Counted from the stretch's first letter, positions 52,080 to 61,458 are shown. The stretch: DNA of 64,000 nucleotides from Mycobacterium xenopi (GCF_009936235.1 NZ_AP022314.1:1426001-1490000); one strand, 5' to 3'. Numbers and translations: made by a program. Notes: generated from the letters alone by a model not told the origin.

Positions 52080-52894
52080 ACGCTGTCGGTGAAGGTCGGT
52101 GTGCGACGCTGCTGGAAAGCTGTTGCGCCCTCGATGAAGTCGGGTGATTTCAGCAGTACTGTCTGCCCCCGCAATTCTCGGTCGAGCGCGGCGTCGAGTT
52201 CGGTGAGGGTGGCTGCGTTGATGGCGTCTTTGGTCTTGGCGAATGCGACCGCGGGCCCGGACAGGAGCGTGCAGACTACTTTGTCGACCTCGGCGTCGAA
52301 CTGGTCGGCGGGGTAGACGGCGCTGACCAGACCGGCCGCCAGCGCGTCGGCGGCCGGTAATCGCTCGGCGAGCAGCGCCATCCGCATGGCCTGGGTCCGG
52401 CCGATCGACGCGGCGACCAGCGCCGACGCACCGCCGTCCGGCATCAGGCCGACTTTGGTAAATGCGAGCATGAAAAACGCTGCGTCCGAAGCTAGTACGA
52501 GATCACATGCGAGAGCCAGTGATACCCCGACTCCGGCGGCGGGACCCTGTACGACGGCCACCACCGGTCGTGGCAGCGCCGTGATCGCCCGCACCGCGCG
52601 GTTGGCTTCCTCGATGATCTCGGTGCCCGGACCGCCGCTGCCTGACACGTCTTCGGCGCTCATCCCGGCACCGGAACAAAAGCCGCGGCCCGCTCCGCCC
52701 AGGCGGACCACCTTGACTCGCGAATCAGTGGCCGCGCGCTCCATCGCGTCGGCGATCCCGGCCAGCACCGGCGTGGTCAGCGAATTGAGGCTGTCGGGGC
52801 GATCGATAATCACCGACAGCACCCCGTCGGCGAGTGTGACGGACAGGCCTGCGACTGGTGTTAGCTCGTCGATCCCAGAGTTGATGGCGGTCAT
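52076..52894 (-). CDS. Enoyl-CoA hydratase (EchA10/EchA11-like)
   Basis: A 272-residue crotonase. G-F-C-S-G-A-G-M-S-A-E and G-P-A-A-G-V-G-V-S-L-A-L-A-C-D form the oxyanion hole, and the following F-T-K-V-G-L-M-P-D-G-G-A-S-A-L contains D-G-G where other members have the catalytic Glu region. ATG at 52894 has AAGGTG at 8 nt, better than 52900 or 52963. M. tuberculosis has two hydratase genes here (Rv1141c and Rv1142c); only one is present in this window. Divergent from mcr. Confidence 0.88.
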   Translation of the reverse strand: MTAINSGIDELTPVAGLSVTLADGVLSVIIDRPDSLNSLTTPVLAGIADAMERAATDSRVKVVRLGGAGRGFCSGAGMSAEDVSGSGGPGTEIIEEANRAVRAITALPRPVVAVVQGPAAGVGVSLALACDLVLASDAAFFMLAFTKVGLMPDGGASALVAASIGRTQAMRMALLAERLPAADALAAGLVSAVYPADQFDAEVDKVVCTLLSGPAVAFAKTKDAINAATLTELDAALDRELRGQTVLLKSPDFIEGATAFQQRRTPTFTDSV

Positions 52895-52984
52895 GGCCAT
52901 CACCTTAGGTGACTTGAGATGACCGGGATGCGCGGCCATCGGGGGCGGCTGCGAAGATGCCACTGGGTAGAAGGAGGTCGCGAG

Positions 52985-54067
52985 ATGGCTGGACCGCTAA
53001 CGGGTCTGCGGGTGATCGAGCTGGCCGGCATCGGGCCGGGCCCGCATGCTGCGATGATTCTTGGTGACCTGGGGGCTGACGTCGTGCGCGTTGAACGGCC
53101 CACCGCGGCCAGCGGGCCGGTCCGCGACGCGATGCTGCGTAACCGCCGCTTCGTCACCGCCGACCTCAAGTCCGATGAGGGCCGCGAGTTGGTGCTGCGG
53201 CTGGTCGCGAAGGCCGACGTGCTGATCGAGGGTTATCGCCCGGGTGTCACCGAGCGGCTGGGCCTGGGCCCCGATGACTGCGCGCGGGTCAACGATCGAC
53301 TGATTTATGCCCGGATGACGGGCTGGGGTCAGACGGGCCCCCGCAGCCAGCAGGCCGGTCATGACATAAACTACATCTCGCTCAACGGTGTGCTGCATGC
53401 GATCGGCCGGGCGGGGCAGCGACCGGTGCCGCCGCTGAATCTGGTCGGCGACTTTGGTGGCGGGTCGATGTTCTTGCTGGTCGGCATTCTGGCGGCGCTG
53501 TGGGAGCGGCAGGCTTCCGGCAAGGGTCAGGTCATCGACGCCGCGATGATCGACGGGTCGTCGGTGCTGATCCAGATGATGTGGGCGATGCGGGCGATGG
53601 GCATGTGGTCCGACGAGCGCGGTACCAACATGCTCGACGGCGGCGCGCCCTACTACGACACCTACGAATGCGCCGACGGCCGCTATGTCGCGGTGGGCGC
53701 GATCGAGCCGCAGTTCTACGCCGAACTGCTCAAGGGCCTGGGCTTGGACGACGCCGACTTACCCGGGCAGAACGACCGCAGCCGTTGGCCGGAACTGCGG
53801 ACCCGGATCGCCGAGGTGATCGGCTCCAAAGATCGCGACCACTGGGCCACGGTGTTTGCCGATTCCGACGCCTGTGTGACGCCGGTGCTGTCGTTCGGCG
53901 AAGTCGAGACCGAGCCGCACATCACCGCCCGTCGCACCTTCTACCAGGCGGACGGCGGGCTGCAGCCGGCGCCTGCGCCGCGGTTTTCCCGGACGGTGCC
54001 AGACCAGCCCCGGCCAGCGGGCCCGCCGGGGTCTGACACCGAAGCGGTACTGGCCGACTGGGTATAG
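52985..54067 (+). CDS. mcr: Alpha-methylacyl-CoA racemase
   Basis: A 360-residue CoA-transferase-fold racemase. The catalytic residues known from the M. tuberculosis enzyme (Rv1143) fall at the same numbers: His126 in A-G-H-D-I-N-Y, Asp156 in G-D-F-G-G-G and Glu241 in A-I-E-P-Q-F. It interconverts (2R)- and (2S)-methylacyl-CoA, allowing beta-oxidation of branched lipids and cholesterol side chains. AAGGAGG precedes ATG at 52985, which excludes the longer frame. Confidence 0.95.
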   Translation: MAGPLTGLRVIELAGIGPGPHAAMILGDLGADVVRVERPTAASGPVRDAMLRNRRFVTADLKSDEGRELVLRLVAKADVLIEGYRPGVTERLGLGPDDCARVNDRLIYARMTGWGQTGPRSQQAGHDINYISLNGVLHAIGRAGQRPVPPLNLVGDFGGGSMFLLVGILAALWERQASGKGQVIDAAMIDGSSVLIQMMWAMRAMGMWSDERGTNMLDGGAPYYDTYECADGRYVAVGAIEPQFYAELLKGLGLDDADLPGQNDRSRWPELRTRIAEVIGSKDRDHWATVFADSDACVTPVLSFGEVETEPHITARRTFYQADGGLQPAPAPRFSRTVPDQPRPAGPPGSDTEAVLADWV

Positions 54068-54122
54068 TCCGCGACCGATTGGTAGACCGAAAGCGCGTGA
54101 CCGGCCACAAGAAAGGAACCGT

Positions 54123-54875
54123 GTGGAGATCAAAGACGCCGTAGCACTGGTCACCGGTGGTGCGTCGGGACTGGGACTGGCCACCACCAAATGCTTCCTT
54201 GACCTCGGCGCACAGGTGGTGGTGCTGGACCTCAGAGGTGAGGAAGTCGTGCGTGAGCTCGGGGAGCGCGCGCGATTCGCCCCGGCCGACGTCACCGACG
54301 AGAAAGCGGTGACGTCGGCGCTCGACATCGCTGAGTCCCTGGGGCCACTGCGCATCGTGGTCAACTGCGCCGGCACCGGCAACGCGATTCGGGTGCTGGG
54401 CAAGGATGGCGTCTTCCCGCTCGACGCGTTCCGAAAGGTCGTGGACGTCAACCTGATTGGCACGTTCAACGTGCTCCGACTGGGCGCTGAACGGATCGCG
54501 AAAACCGAGCCGGTCGGCGAGGAGCGCGGTGTGATCATCAATACCGCGTCGGTGGCGGCGTTCGACGGCCAGATCGGTCAGGCCGCCTACTCGGCGTCGA
54601 AGGGCGGCGTGGTCGGCATGACGCTGCCGATCGCCCGCGATCTGGCCAGCAAGGCCATCCGGGTGGTCACCATCGCGCCCGGGCTCTTCGATACCCCGCT
54701 GCTGGCCGGTCTGCCCGAGCCGGCCAAAGAATCGCTCGGCAAGCAGGTGCCGCACCCCAGCCGGCTGGGCAGGCCGGAGGAGTATGGCGCACTGGCCGTG
54801 CACATCGTCGAGAATCCGATGCTCAACGGCGAGGTCATCCGCCTGGACGGCGCCATCCGCATGGCGCCGCGATAA
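54123..54875 (+). CDS. SDR family, type 2 3-hydroxyacyl-CoA dehydrogenase-like (Rv1144-like)
   Basis: A 250-residue SDR with T-G-G-A-S-G-L-G at residues 11-18, N-C-A-G-T at about 83, N-T-A-S-V-A-A-F-D-G and Y-S-A-S-K. The F-D-G-Q-I-G-Q-A-A tract and length match 17-beta-HSD10/HADH2-type enzymes, which oxidise 3-hydroxy-2-methylacyl-CoA. With mcr 55 bp upstream, a role in branched-chain acyl-CoA oxidation is likely. GTG start with AAGGAACC upstream. Confidence 0.9.
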   Translation: MEIKDAVALVTGGASGLGLATTKCFLDLGAQVVVLDLRGEEVVRELGERARFAPADVTDEKAVTSALDIAESLGPLRIVVNCAGTGNAIRVLGKDGVFPLDAFRKVVDVNLIGTFNVLRLGAERIAKTEPVGEERGVIINTASVAAFDGQIGQAAYSASKGGVVGMTLPIARDLASKAIRVVTIAPGLFDTPLLAGLPEPAKESLGKQVPHPSRLGRPEEYGALAVHIVENPMLNGEVIRLDGAIRMAPR

Positions 54876-54950
54876 CGCGGGAACGACTGGAAGCGGAAAC
54901 GACTAGATCGTGGACGCGGCCCTTGCCCGGGCGCGTCCGGCGAGGGCGGC

Positions 54951-55169
54951 TCAGCTCGCGGTGGGCAGCGGCTGCCAGTCGTCGAGCTGCTCGGAGGTCT
55001 CACCCTCTACCAACATGTCGCCGTGGTAGAGAGCCTCGAAGTCAGCTTTGATGACGTCGGCACTCGAGTCGTCGATCCACATGCCTCGAGCGTATTGGTC
55101 ACCATTAAGGAATCGGTGAGTCACGGTTCGGAAAACGTTGGCAATCTTACCGCCGGGTAGGGTCGACAC
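54951..55169 (-). CDS. Hypothetical protein, possible fragment
   Basis: A 72-residue frame from GTG at 55169, M-S-T-L-P-G-G-K-I-A-N-V-F, then G-M-W-I-D-D-S-S-A-D-V-I-K-A-D-F-E-A-L-Y-H-G and W-Q-P-L-P-T-A-S. It looks protein-like in codon use but I do not recognise it. The longer frame reaching 55829 is mostly antisense to mmpL13 and is rejected. It may be the C-terminal remnant of a larger gene. No Shine-Dalgarno is evident. Confidence 0.3.
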   Translation of the reverse strand: MSTLPGGKIANVFRTVTHRFLNGDQYARGMWIDDSSADVIKADFEALYHGDMLVEGETSEQLDDWQPLPTAS

Positions 55170-55235
55170 GGCTTGGCCGCTGAACTGGTTGGGCGGTCCA
55201 TTCGTGTCAAGACGAGCGGTGGCTGACGGGTGCCG

Positions 55236-55264
55236 TTGACACCCTTGACTTATCGCTGATAAGT
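55236..55264 (+). promoter_or_regulatory. Promoter with overlapping inverted-repeat operator upstream of mmpL13
   Basis: TTGACA at 55236-55241 and ATAAGT at 55259-55264, spaced 17 bp, form a plausible sigma-70-type promoter. A perfect inverted repeat with arms ACTTATC (55248-55254) and GATAAGT (55258-55264) covers the -10 region. A repressor dimer here would block transcription of mmpL13. The TetR gene at 57685, at the end of the same unit, is the obvious candidate. Confidence 0.6.
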
Positions 55265-55323
55265 TACCGCGGATATCGGATGGCGGGCGGCGCGACGATG
55301 TCGAGGGCCGAAAACCCCGACCG

Positions 55324-57692
55324 ATGTCGGCGGTGGAAGGACCCGACGTGTTAGAGGGACTCGCCCGATTCGCCCTCGCCGCGCCACGGCGAATCATCGG
55401 CGTCGCTGCCCTGACCTTGGTTGCCGCCGCGATCTTCGGCCTCCCGGTCACCAAAACGCTGTCGGCCGGCGGGTTCCAGGATCCGACGTCGGAATCGGCA
55501 CAGGCCATCCGGCTGTTGACCGACAAGTTTGGGCAGAGCGACCAAAAGCTGCTCATCGTGGTAAGCGCACCCGCCGGAGCGGATAGCCCGCAAGCCCGCC
55601 GCATCGGCACCGACATCGTGGGCGAGCTGCAGGGCTCGCCATACGTGTTCAACGTGTCCTCGGCGTGGACGTCGCCACCGCCGGCCGCGGCTGGGCTGGT
55701 CACCAAAGACGGCAAGTCGGGATTGATCGTCGCGAACCTCAAGGGTGGGGAGAACAACGCGCAAAAGTACGCCAAGGCGCTGGCTGACCAGGTGGTGCGC
55801 GGAATTCCCGGTCGAGACGGCGTGACCATCCGCGTCGGCGGCGTGGCGATGGTCTACGCCCAGATCAACCAGCAGAACGAGCGTGACCTGCTGCTGATGG
55901 AATCGATTGCCATCCCGCTGAGCTTCGTTGTGCTGGTGTGGGTCTTCGGTGGGCTGCTGGCGGCAGCGCTGCCGGTGATGCTGGGCGGATTGGCCATTGT
56001 CGGATCGATGTCGGTGCTGCGACTGATTTCGGTTACCACCGACGTGTCGACGTACGCGCTGAACCTGAGCACTGCGATGGGCCTGGCGCTGGCGATCGAC
56101 TACACCCTGCTGATCATCAGCCGCTACCGCGACGAGCTGGGCGACGGTGCGCCGCCGGACCAGGCCTTGATCCGCACCATGGCCACGGCCGGGCGCACCG
56201 TGCTGTTTTCGGCGACCACCGTCGCGTTGTCGATGGCGGTGATGGTGGTGTTCCCGATGTACTTCCTGAAGTCGTTCGCCTACGCCGGCATCGCCACCGT
56301 GGCATTCGTGGCGGTGGCGGCGATCGTGGTGACCCCGGCTGCGATCGTGCTGTTAGGGCCGCGCCTGGATGCGCTGGACGTGCGCCGGCTGATGCGTCGG
56401 GTGCTGCGCCGGGCCGATCCGGCCCGCAAACCGGTGGAGCAGCTGTTCTGGTATCGCTCAACGAAATTCGTGATGCGCCGCGCGGTGCCGATCGGTGTGG
56501 CGGTGGTCGCGCTGCTCGTGCTGGCCGGGACGCCGTTTCTCGGTGTGAAGTGGGGGTTTCCCGACGATCGGGTGCTGCCGCGGTCGGCCTCGGCGCACCA
56601 AGTCGGTGACCAGTTACGCAACGATTTCGCCGACGACTCGGCGACCTCCGTGCCCGTCGTGATCCCAGACGCTCAAGGCCTGCGCCCCGGTGATGTCGAA
56701 CGCTACGCCGCCGATCTGTCACGGGTGCCGGATGTGTCGGCGGTCACCGCCCCGACCGGAACGTTCGTTGCCGGCAAGCGCGTCGGACCGCCCGCCGCGG
56801 CCGCCGGATTCGCTGATGGCAGCGCGTTTTTGACGGTCGCCAGCACCGCGCCTCTGTTCTCACAAGCCTCGAACACCCAGCTGGACCGGCTGCACGCCGT
56901 GGCCGGGCCGCCGGTCGGCCCGTGCAGCTGGCCGGGCTGGCGCAGATCAACTATGACAGTGTCAACGCCCTGGTGACCCGACTGCCGCTGGTGTTGGGTT
57001 TGATCGCCGTCATCAGTTTCGTGCTGCTGTTTCTGCTCACCGGCAGCGTGGTGTTACCGCTCAAGGCGCTGGTGCTCAACGTGTTGTCGCTGACCGCGAC
57101 GTTCGGGGCGCTGGCCTGGATTTTCCAGGACGGCCACCTGGGAGCGCTCGGGACGACGCCCAGCGGCACGCTGGAGGTCAACATGCCGTTGTTGATGTTC
57201 TGTGTGGCGTTCGGCCTGTCGATGGACTACGAGGTGTTTTTGGTTTCACGGATCCGCGAGTACTGGCTGCGGTCCGATCGCAGCCGGGCGGGCAACGACG
57301 AGAGCGTGGCGCTCGGGGTGGCGCGCACCGGCCGGGTGATCACGGCGGCGGCGCTGGTGATGTCGATATCGTTCGCAGGGTTGATCGCTGCCCAGGTGTC
57401 GTTTATGCGCATGTTCGGGGTCGGACTGATGCTCGCCGTGCTGGTGGACGCCACCTTGGTGCGGATGGTGCTGGTTCCGGCGTTCATGCACATTGTGGGC
57501 CGGTGGAACTGGTGGGCGCCCACACCGCTGCAATGGTTCCACGACCGGTTCGGCATCAGCGAATCCGCGGCCGCGAAACAGACGCCGCCAGCCGCTTTGC
57601 GAGCGGGGCGGCATCGCCGCGCCGACGTCGCGGCGGCCGACACGAACGGGAATGGGCAACGTTTTCGCGCATCGGTGAGGGACAGTGGTTAA
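55324..57692 (+). pseudogene. mmpL13: MmpL13-type RND lipid transporter, frameshifted
   Basis: The first frame (55324 to about 56,920) covers a periplasmic domain, helices 2-6 with G-L-A-L-A-I-D-Y-T-L-L-I (first Asp-Tyr pair) and a second loop. It is out of frame after L-D-R-L-H-A-V-A-G. The rest continues in another frame to 57692, with Q-L-A-G-L-A-Q-I-N and F-G-L-S-M-D-Y-E-V-F-L, the second Asp-Tyr pair. The shift lies in CCGGGCCGCCGG near 56,915. M. tuberculosis mmpL13a/b is also split, but at another place. Restored, about 789 residues. Confidence 0.85.
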
Positions 57693-58392
57693 CGTGCCGA
57701 TGAAAAGTCTGCGCCGATCGCGTGCGCCGCGGGGCTCAGGCGATCGCCTACGCGACGAAATCCTAGATGCTGCAACCGAATTGCTGTTGGAAACCGGGCA
57801 CGCCAAGGAGGTGTCAATCCGGGCGGTCGCCCAGCGCGTCGGCGTCACCCCGCCGTCGATCTACCTGCATTTCGAGGACAAAGACGCCTTGCTGGACGCG
57901 GTCTGCGCGCGTTACCTGGCCAAACTCGATCAGGAAATGCAACGGGTCGCCGCCGGCGAACCGTCGGCGGTGGAGGTGTTGCGCGCCCAGGGGCTTGCCT
58001 ACGTCCGGTTCGCCCTCGAGACTCCGGAGTTGTATCGGATCGCCACCATGGGGGAGTGGCGGTCGGGCAGCGATGTCGACGCGACGCTGGACAGCTCGGC
58101 GTTTCAGCACATCCGTGACACCGTGCAGACTTTGATGGACGAGAACATCTACCCGCCGGGTGATCCGACGACGGTGGCCCTGCAACTGTGGAGCGCCGCG
58201 CACGGGGTGGCGGCGTTGCTGATCGCCAAGCCGCACCTGCCATTCGGTGATGCGGAGGCGTTCGCGGACCGGGTGCTGGGCGCGGTGTTCTGGGGGCACC
58301 TAGTGGCTGGGATCGTCGGCCCGGATACCGCGCCTCAGCAACTGCTTGACCGGCTGATGGTAGCTGACCGGTCGCAGGGCTCGCCGGCATAA
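57685..58392 (+). CDS. TetR family regulator with WHG-type C-terminal domain
   Basis: A 235-residue regulator. The DNA-binding part has I-L-D-A-A-T-E-L-L-L-E-T-G-H, S-I-R-A-V-A-Q-R-V-G-V-T-P-P-S-I-Y-L-H-F and K-D-A-L-L-D-A. W-S-A-A-H-G-V-A-A-L in the C-terminal half is the W-x-x-x-H-G signature of the TetR_C_33 type. The start overlaps the mmpL13 end by 8 bp, and GTG at 57694 or ATG at 57700 are alternatives. Probably autoregulates the mmpL13 unit through the operator at 55248-55264. Confidence 0.88.
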   Translation: MVNVPMKSLRRSRAPRGSGDRLRDEILDAATELLLETGHAKEVSIRAVAQRVGVTPPSIYLHFEDKDALLDAVCARYLAKLDQEMQRVAAGEPSAVEVLRAQGLAYVRFALETPELYRIATMGEWRSGSDVDATLDSSAFQHIRDTVQTLMDENIYPPGDPTTVALQLWSAAHGVAALLIAKPHLPFGDAEAFADRVLGAVFWGHLVAGIVGPDTAPQQLLDRLMVADRSQGSPA

Positions 58393-58476
58393 CGCCGGCA
58401 GCGGCGATTCTCGCGGCGCCCAGGCTGCGGCCCGGCACCGAAGCGGCGGCGTGCGGATGAGCCGCGACGTGTGGGT

Positions 58477-59190
58477 CTACGTCAGCAGGGCAGGCAGCCG
58501 CTGCAGCAATCCCGGCAGCGCCTGACTAGCCGTTTCGCGAAGCGAGATCGTCGCGCTGCCCGACAGCGGTGTCGGCTCGGGATTGACCTCGACGACGGTC
58601 GCGCCGCGCGCCAGCGCGAGCTCGGGCAGGCTCGCCGCCGGGTAGACGATCGCCGAGGTGCCCACCACGACCAGCACGTCGGCTGCCTGCGTGGCCTCGA
58701 CCGCGCGCTGCCAAGGCTCTTCGGGCAGCGGCTCGCCGAACCACACCACGTCCGGCCGGATCAGGCCGCCACAGCCGCAGGTCGGCGGTTCCATTTCAAG
58801 TGCTGGTTCCGACATTTCCAGCAATTTACCCGTGTACGGCAAAGCGCAGCTCGCACAACGAAATTCAAAGATGCTTCCGTGCACATGGTGAACAGGTGAA
58901 CTGCCGGCGCGCTCGTGCAAGTTGTCGACGTTCTGTGTGACGACGGTGACCTCGGCGTGGTCTTGCCAGCCGGCTATGGCGCGATGCCCGGCGTTAGGTT
59001 CGACGCAGCTCGCCAGGTAATGCCGCCACAGATACCAGCCCCAGACCCGGTCGGGATTTTGCAGCCAGCCGTCGATGCTGGCCAGCTCGTAGGGGTCGAA
59101 CCGAGCCCACAGCCCGTTCTTGTCGTCGCGGAAAGTCGGCACGCCACTCTCCGCCGAAATTCCCGCCCCGCTGAGCACCGTAATCCGCAC
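58477..59190 (-). CDS. NAD-dependent protein deacylase, sirtuin
   Basis: A 237-residue Sir2 protein, the same length as Rv1151c. G-A-G-I-S-A-E-S-G at residues 8-16, T-Q-N-V-D-N-L-H at 85-92 and catalytic His104 in V-H-G-S are present. Zinc ligands are Cys112, Cys115, Cys138 and Cys140. It removes acetyl, and possibly succinyl, groups from lysines using NAD+. The GTG start gives the usual distance to G-A-G-I-S; a longer frame to 59547 overlaps the divergent gntR gene and is rejected. Confidence 0.95.
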   Translation of the reverse strand: MRITVLSGAGISAESGVPTFRDDKNGLWARFDPYELASIDGWLQNPDRVWGWYLWRHYLASCVEPNAGHRAIAGWQDHAEVTVVTQNVDNLHERAGSSPVHHVHGSIFEFRCASCALPYTGKLLEMSEPALEMEPPTCGCGGLIRPDVVWFGEPLPEEPWQRAVEATQAADVLVVVGTSAIVYPAASLPELALARGATVVEVNPEPTPLSGSATISLRETASQALPGLLQRLPALLT

Positions 59191-59224
59191 CCTGCCAACA
59201 TAGCGCCTGCGAGATACTGAACTA

Positions 59225-59590
59225 GTGGAGCTGGGGGAATCGGTACGGCTTGACGCGAAGGCGGGTAAACCGCTGTTCGACCAACTCCGAACCCAGCTTA
59301 TTGGCGAAATCCGAGCCGGCCGGTTGGCGCCGGGGACCCGGTTGCCGACAGTTCGTGAATTGGCGGGCCAGCTACACCTTGCCGTCAACACCGTGGCTCG
59401 CGCGTACCGCGAATTGGAAGGGGCAGGAATCGTCGAAACCCGAGGACGTTTCGGCACTTTCGTCGCCAGGGCTGATCCGGCCGACGCGGCGATGGCGGCC
59501 GCGGCCCGGGCGTACCTCGACACGGCCCGCCGGCTGGGCCTCGGCAAAGACGACGCGATTCGTTATCTCGATGCGGCGCCCACCGACTGA
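59225..59590 (+). CDS. GntR/YtrA-type transcriptional regulator
   Basis: A 121-residue repressor-like protein with only the winged helix: P-L-F-D-Q-L-R-T-Q-L, G-T-R-L-P-T-V-R-E-L-A-G-Q-L, A-V-N-T-V-A-R-A-Y-R-E-L-E and G-I-V-E-T-R-G-R-F-G-T-F-V. A short helical tail follows, as in the YtrA subfamily. It matches Rv1152. It is divergent from the sirtuin with 34 bp between starts, so it may control both. GTG start. Confidence 0.9.
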   Translation: MELGESVRLDAKAGKPLFDQLRTQLIGEIRAGRLAPGTRLPTVRELAGQLHLAVNTVARAYRELEGAGIVETRGRFGTFVARADPADAAMAAAARAYLDTARRLGLGKDDAIRYLDAAPTD

Positions 59591-59598
59591 AGCGGACC

Positions 59599-60135
59599 TT
59601 ATTTGCCCGCCATCTGCAGCACCTTGGTCAGCGTGCGTAGGTTGCGGGTAGTCGTCGACGACTTGTAGCGCGGCTTACCCATGGCCTTGCCGATGGTGCT
59701 GTCCAGCGTGGCGCCCTTGGCGACCTGCCAGTAGATGACGCCCGCCAAGTCGGGGCCACGGCTGATCTTCTCTCCGGGCCCGGCCTGCAGCGCGGCAAGT
59801 TCGTCAAACACGGCGCGGTCGCTGACGAACGTGACATAAGACTGGTGTGCGGCTCGGTCGGGTTCGAAGGGATAGCCGTCGACGATCGCGCGCACGGTGT
59901 CGATGTCGTAAACCAGCACCCACGCGTCGTAGCCGAACTTCTCGCGTAACACGGCTTCGGCCTTCCCGCGCACCACACCAGCGTCGGAAGGCGACTCCAG
60001 CAGCACGTTGCCGCTGGCCAAGAGCGTGCGCACGGCGCTAAAACCCGCGGCGGAAAGCGCCGCGGCCACCTCGGCCATCTTGAGGTTGACGCCGCCGACG
60101 TTGACGCCGCGCAGAAAAGCCGCATAGTGCGTCAT
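59599..60135 (-). CDS. DUF1697 family protein
   Basis: A 178-residue protein with the DUF1697 opening Y-A-A-F-L-R-G-V-N-V-G-G, then L-L-A-S-G-N-V-L-L-E-S and T-T-T-R-N-L-R-T-L-T-K-V at the end, matching the usual N-x-R-T motif. The family is widespread but has no assigned function. ATG at 60135 begins the conserved domain directly; the longer frame to 60219 is rejected. Convergent with gntR. Confidence 0.88.
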   Translation of the reverse strand: MTHYAAFLRGVNVGGVNLKMAEVAAALSAAGFSAVRTLLASGNVLLESPSDAGVVRGKAEAVLREKFGYDAWVLVYDIDTVRAIVDGYPFEPDRAAHQSYVTFVSDRAVFDELAALQAGPGEKISRGPDLAGVIYWQVAKGATLDSTIGKAMGKPRYKSSTTTRNLRTLTKVLQMAGK

Positions 60136-60236
60136 GTGTACTCCAGCAAGCGAATTGCCGTCGACCGCGGCCACATAGGGCGATCGTAGCGATGCGGCGA
60201 GCGAACCGGGACCGGTCACTGACGTAGGCTTTCGGC

Positions 60237-60679
60237 ATGGGACGCCACGTGTTCGACGACAAGCTGCTGGCCGTCATCAGCGGGAACTCCATCGGTGTAC
60301 TGGCCACCATCAAGCGCGACGGGCGTCCCCAGCTGTCGAACGTGCAGTACTACTTCGACCCTCGCAAACTCGTCATCCAGGTTTCGATCACCGAACCGCG
60401 GGCCAAGACCCGCAACCTGCGCCGTGATCCCCGGGCGTCGATCTTGGTCAGCGCCGACGACGGGTGGGCCTACGCCGTCGCGGAGGGCACCGCGGAGTTG
60501 ACGCCGCCGCCGCCGCGCGTGACGACGCTACCGTCGAGGCGCTGATCACGTTGTACCGCAACATCGCTGGCGAACACCCGGACTGGGACGAGTATCGCGA
60601 GGCGATGGTCACCGATCGGCGGGTGCTGCTGACATTGCCGATCACGCACGTGTACGGCATGCCGCCCGGCATTCGCTGA
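60237..60679 (+). pseudogene. Rv1155-like F420-binding split beta-barrel protein, frameshifted
   Basis: The first 88 residues (F-D-D-K-L-L-A-V-I-S, S-I-G-V-L-A-T-I-K-R-D-G-R-P-Q-L-S, R-D-P-R-A-S-I-L-V) match Rv1155, a PNPOx-like F420-dependent oxidoreductase. Near 60,505, in a CCG repeat, the frame is lost. The expected tail V-E-A-L-I-T-L-Y-R-N-I-A-G-E-H then H-V-Y-G-M-P-P-G-I-R is in another frame to 60679. One base restores a protein of about 147 residues, the normal length. A repeat-tract error or a natural frameshift. Confidence 0.85.
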
Positions 60680-60722
60680 GCCGAGGTCAGCGAAGCCGCT
60701 TTCGCCGCGCTAGGCTGCCGTC

Positions 60723-60911
60723 ATGGCTGCATCGAAGCCCGGCCCCGACTCCACGTTCGACGACGAGACCAAGCGCAAATTCCGCGAAGCCCTGGACCGC
60801 AAGAAGGCAAAGGCGGCCTCCGGATCGGACCACAAAGACGCCGGCGCCAAGCAGCCGCGGGCTCACGGGCCTGTGGAAAGTCGCCGGGAATTTCGGCGCA
60901 AGAGCGGCTAG
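60723..60911 (+). CDS. DUF5302 small protein
   Basis: A 62-residue, highly charged protein with D-D-E-T-K-R-K-F-R-E-A-L-D-R-K near the centre and R-R-E-F-R-R-K-S-G at the end, as in the actinobacterial DUF5302 family. No membrane segment or known domain. The function is unknown. Its stop overlaps the convergent DUF4345 stop by 4 bp (CTAG). Confidence 0.8.
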   Translation: MAASKPGPDSTFDDETKRKFREALDRKKAKAASGSDHKDAGAKQPRAHGPVESRREFRRKSG

Positions 60912-61306
60912 TCTGCTTTGCTAGTGAGACCGAAAAATACTGCGGGAACGACAAATTCGACCGCTGTAAGCACGTCTTGGAACCAGTGCGGCTGGCCGTT
61001 TAAGACCCGGGAGAGCACTCGCCCCACACCTCCGGCGAGCATCACCGCGGCCAGCAACCGCACGTCGTCGGCGCGGATGGGTGACTTTCGCGCCGCGCGC
61101 ATCCAGGCGATGCCGTAGCCAGCGAAGACGGCGGAGTAAAACCGCTCTCGCGAGTCGACCGTCGCGTTGGCGTCTGTGGCGCCGGGAACCGACGCTGTGC
61201 CGAGGGCGAAGTGGTAGGCCCCGATCGCGATGCATGACACCCCGGTACCCGCTGTCAAATGCCTCAGGGATCGAGCGCACGGCGTGCTGAGGGCAGTAGG
61301 GCCAGC
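60908..61306 (-). CDS. DUF4345-like four-helix membrane protein
   Basis: A 132-residue protein with four hydrophobic segments at about residues 12-32, 52-70, 78-98 and 110-128. I-A-I-G-A-Y-H-F-A-L-G, R-F-Y-S-A-V-F-A-G-Y-G-I and G-G-V-G-R-V-L-S-R fit DUF4345. The function is unknown. ATG at 61306 is chosen over 61417, which lies past the operator. It is divergent from a TetR gene, with a palindrome between them, and is probably its target. Confidence 0.75.
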   Translation of the reverse strand, partial: AGPTALSTPCARSLRHLTAGTGVSCIAIGAYHFALGTASVPGATDANATVDSRERFYSAVFAGYGIAWMRAARKSPIRADDVRLLAAVMLAGGVGRVLSRVLNGQPHWFQDVLTAVEFVVPAVFFGLTSKAD

Positions 61307-61359
61307 CATCTCAGCGGTTCCTTTCGCAACTGGGAGCGATTGCGGCACAACCATAAAAG

Positions 61360-61383
61360 CTAAGTTGACTACTGTCAACTTAG
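61360..61383. promoter_or_regulatory. Palindromic operator between the DUF4345 and TetR genes
   Basis: Perfect 10-bp arms CTAAGTTGAC and GTCAACTTAG flank the 4-bp spacer TACT. A further half-site, GTCAACTA, lies at 61441-61448, just before the TetR start. The arrangement is that of an autoregulating TetR gene and its divergent target. Confidence 0.75.
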
Positions 61384-61458
61384 GCCGAACGTCGTGTCTG
61401 CCGATGCTTCCCCTCACGAATCTGTCGAGGGTAGACGGCTGTCAACTAACATCTGCGT

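Noticed and set aside
54951..55829. 292-codon frame reaching into mmpL13 antisense
   Set aside because: Only the last 72 codons lie outside mmpL13; the rest mirrors the transporter. The short end is kept as a low-confidence hypothetical.
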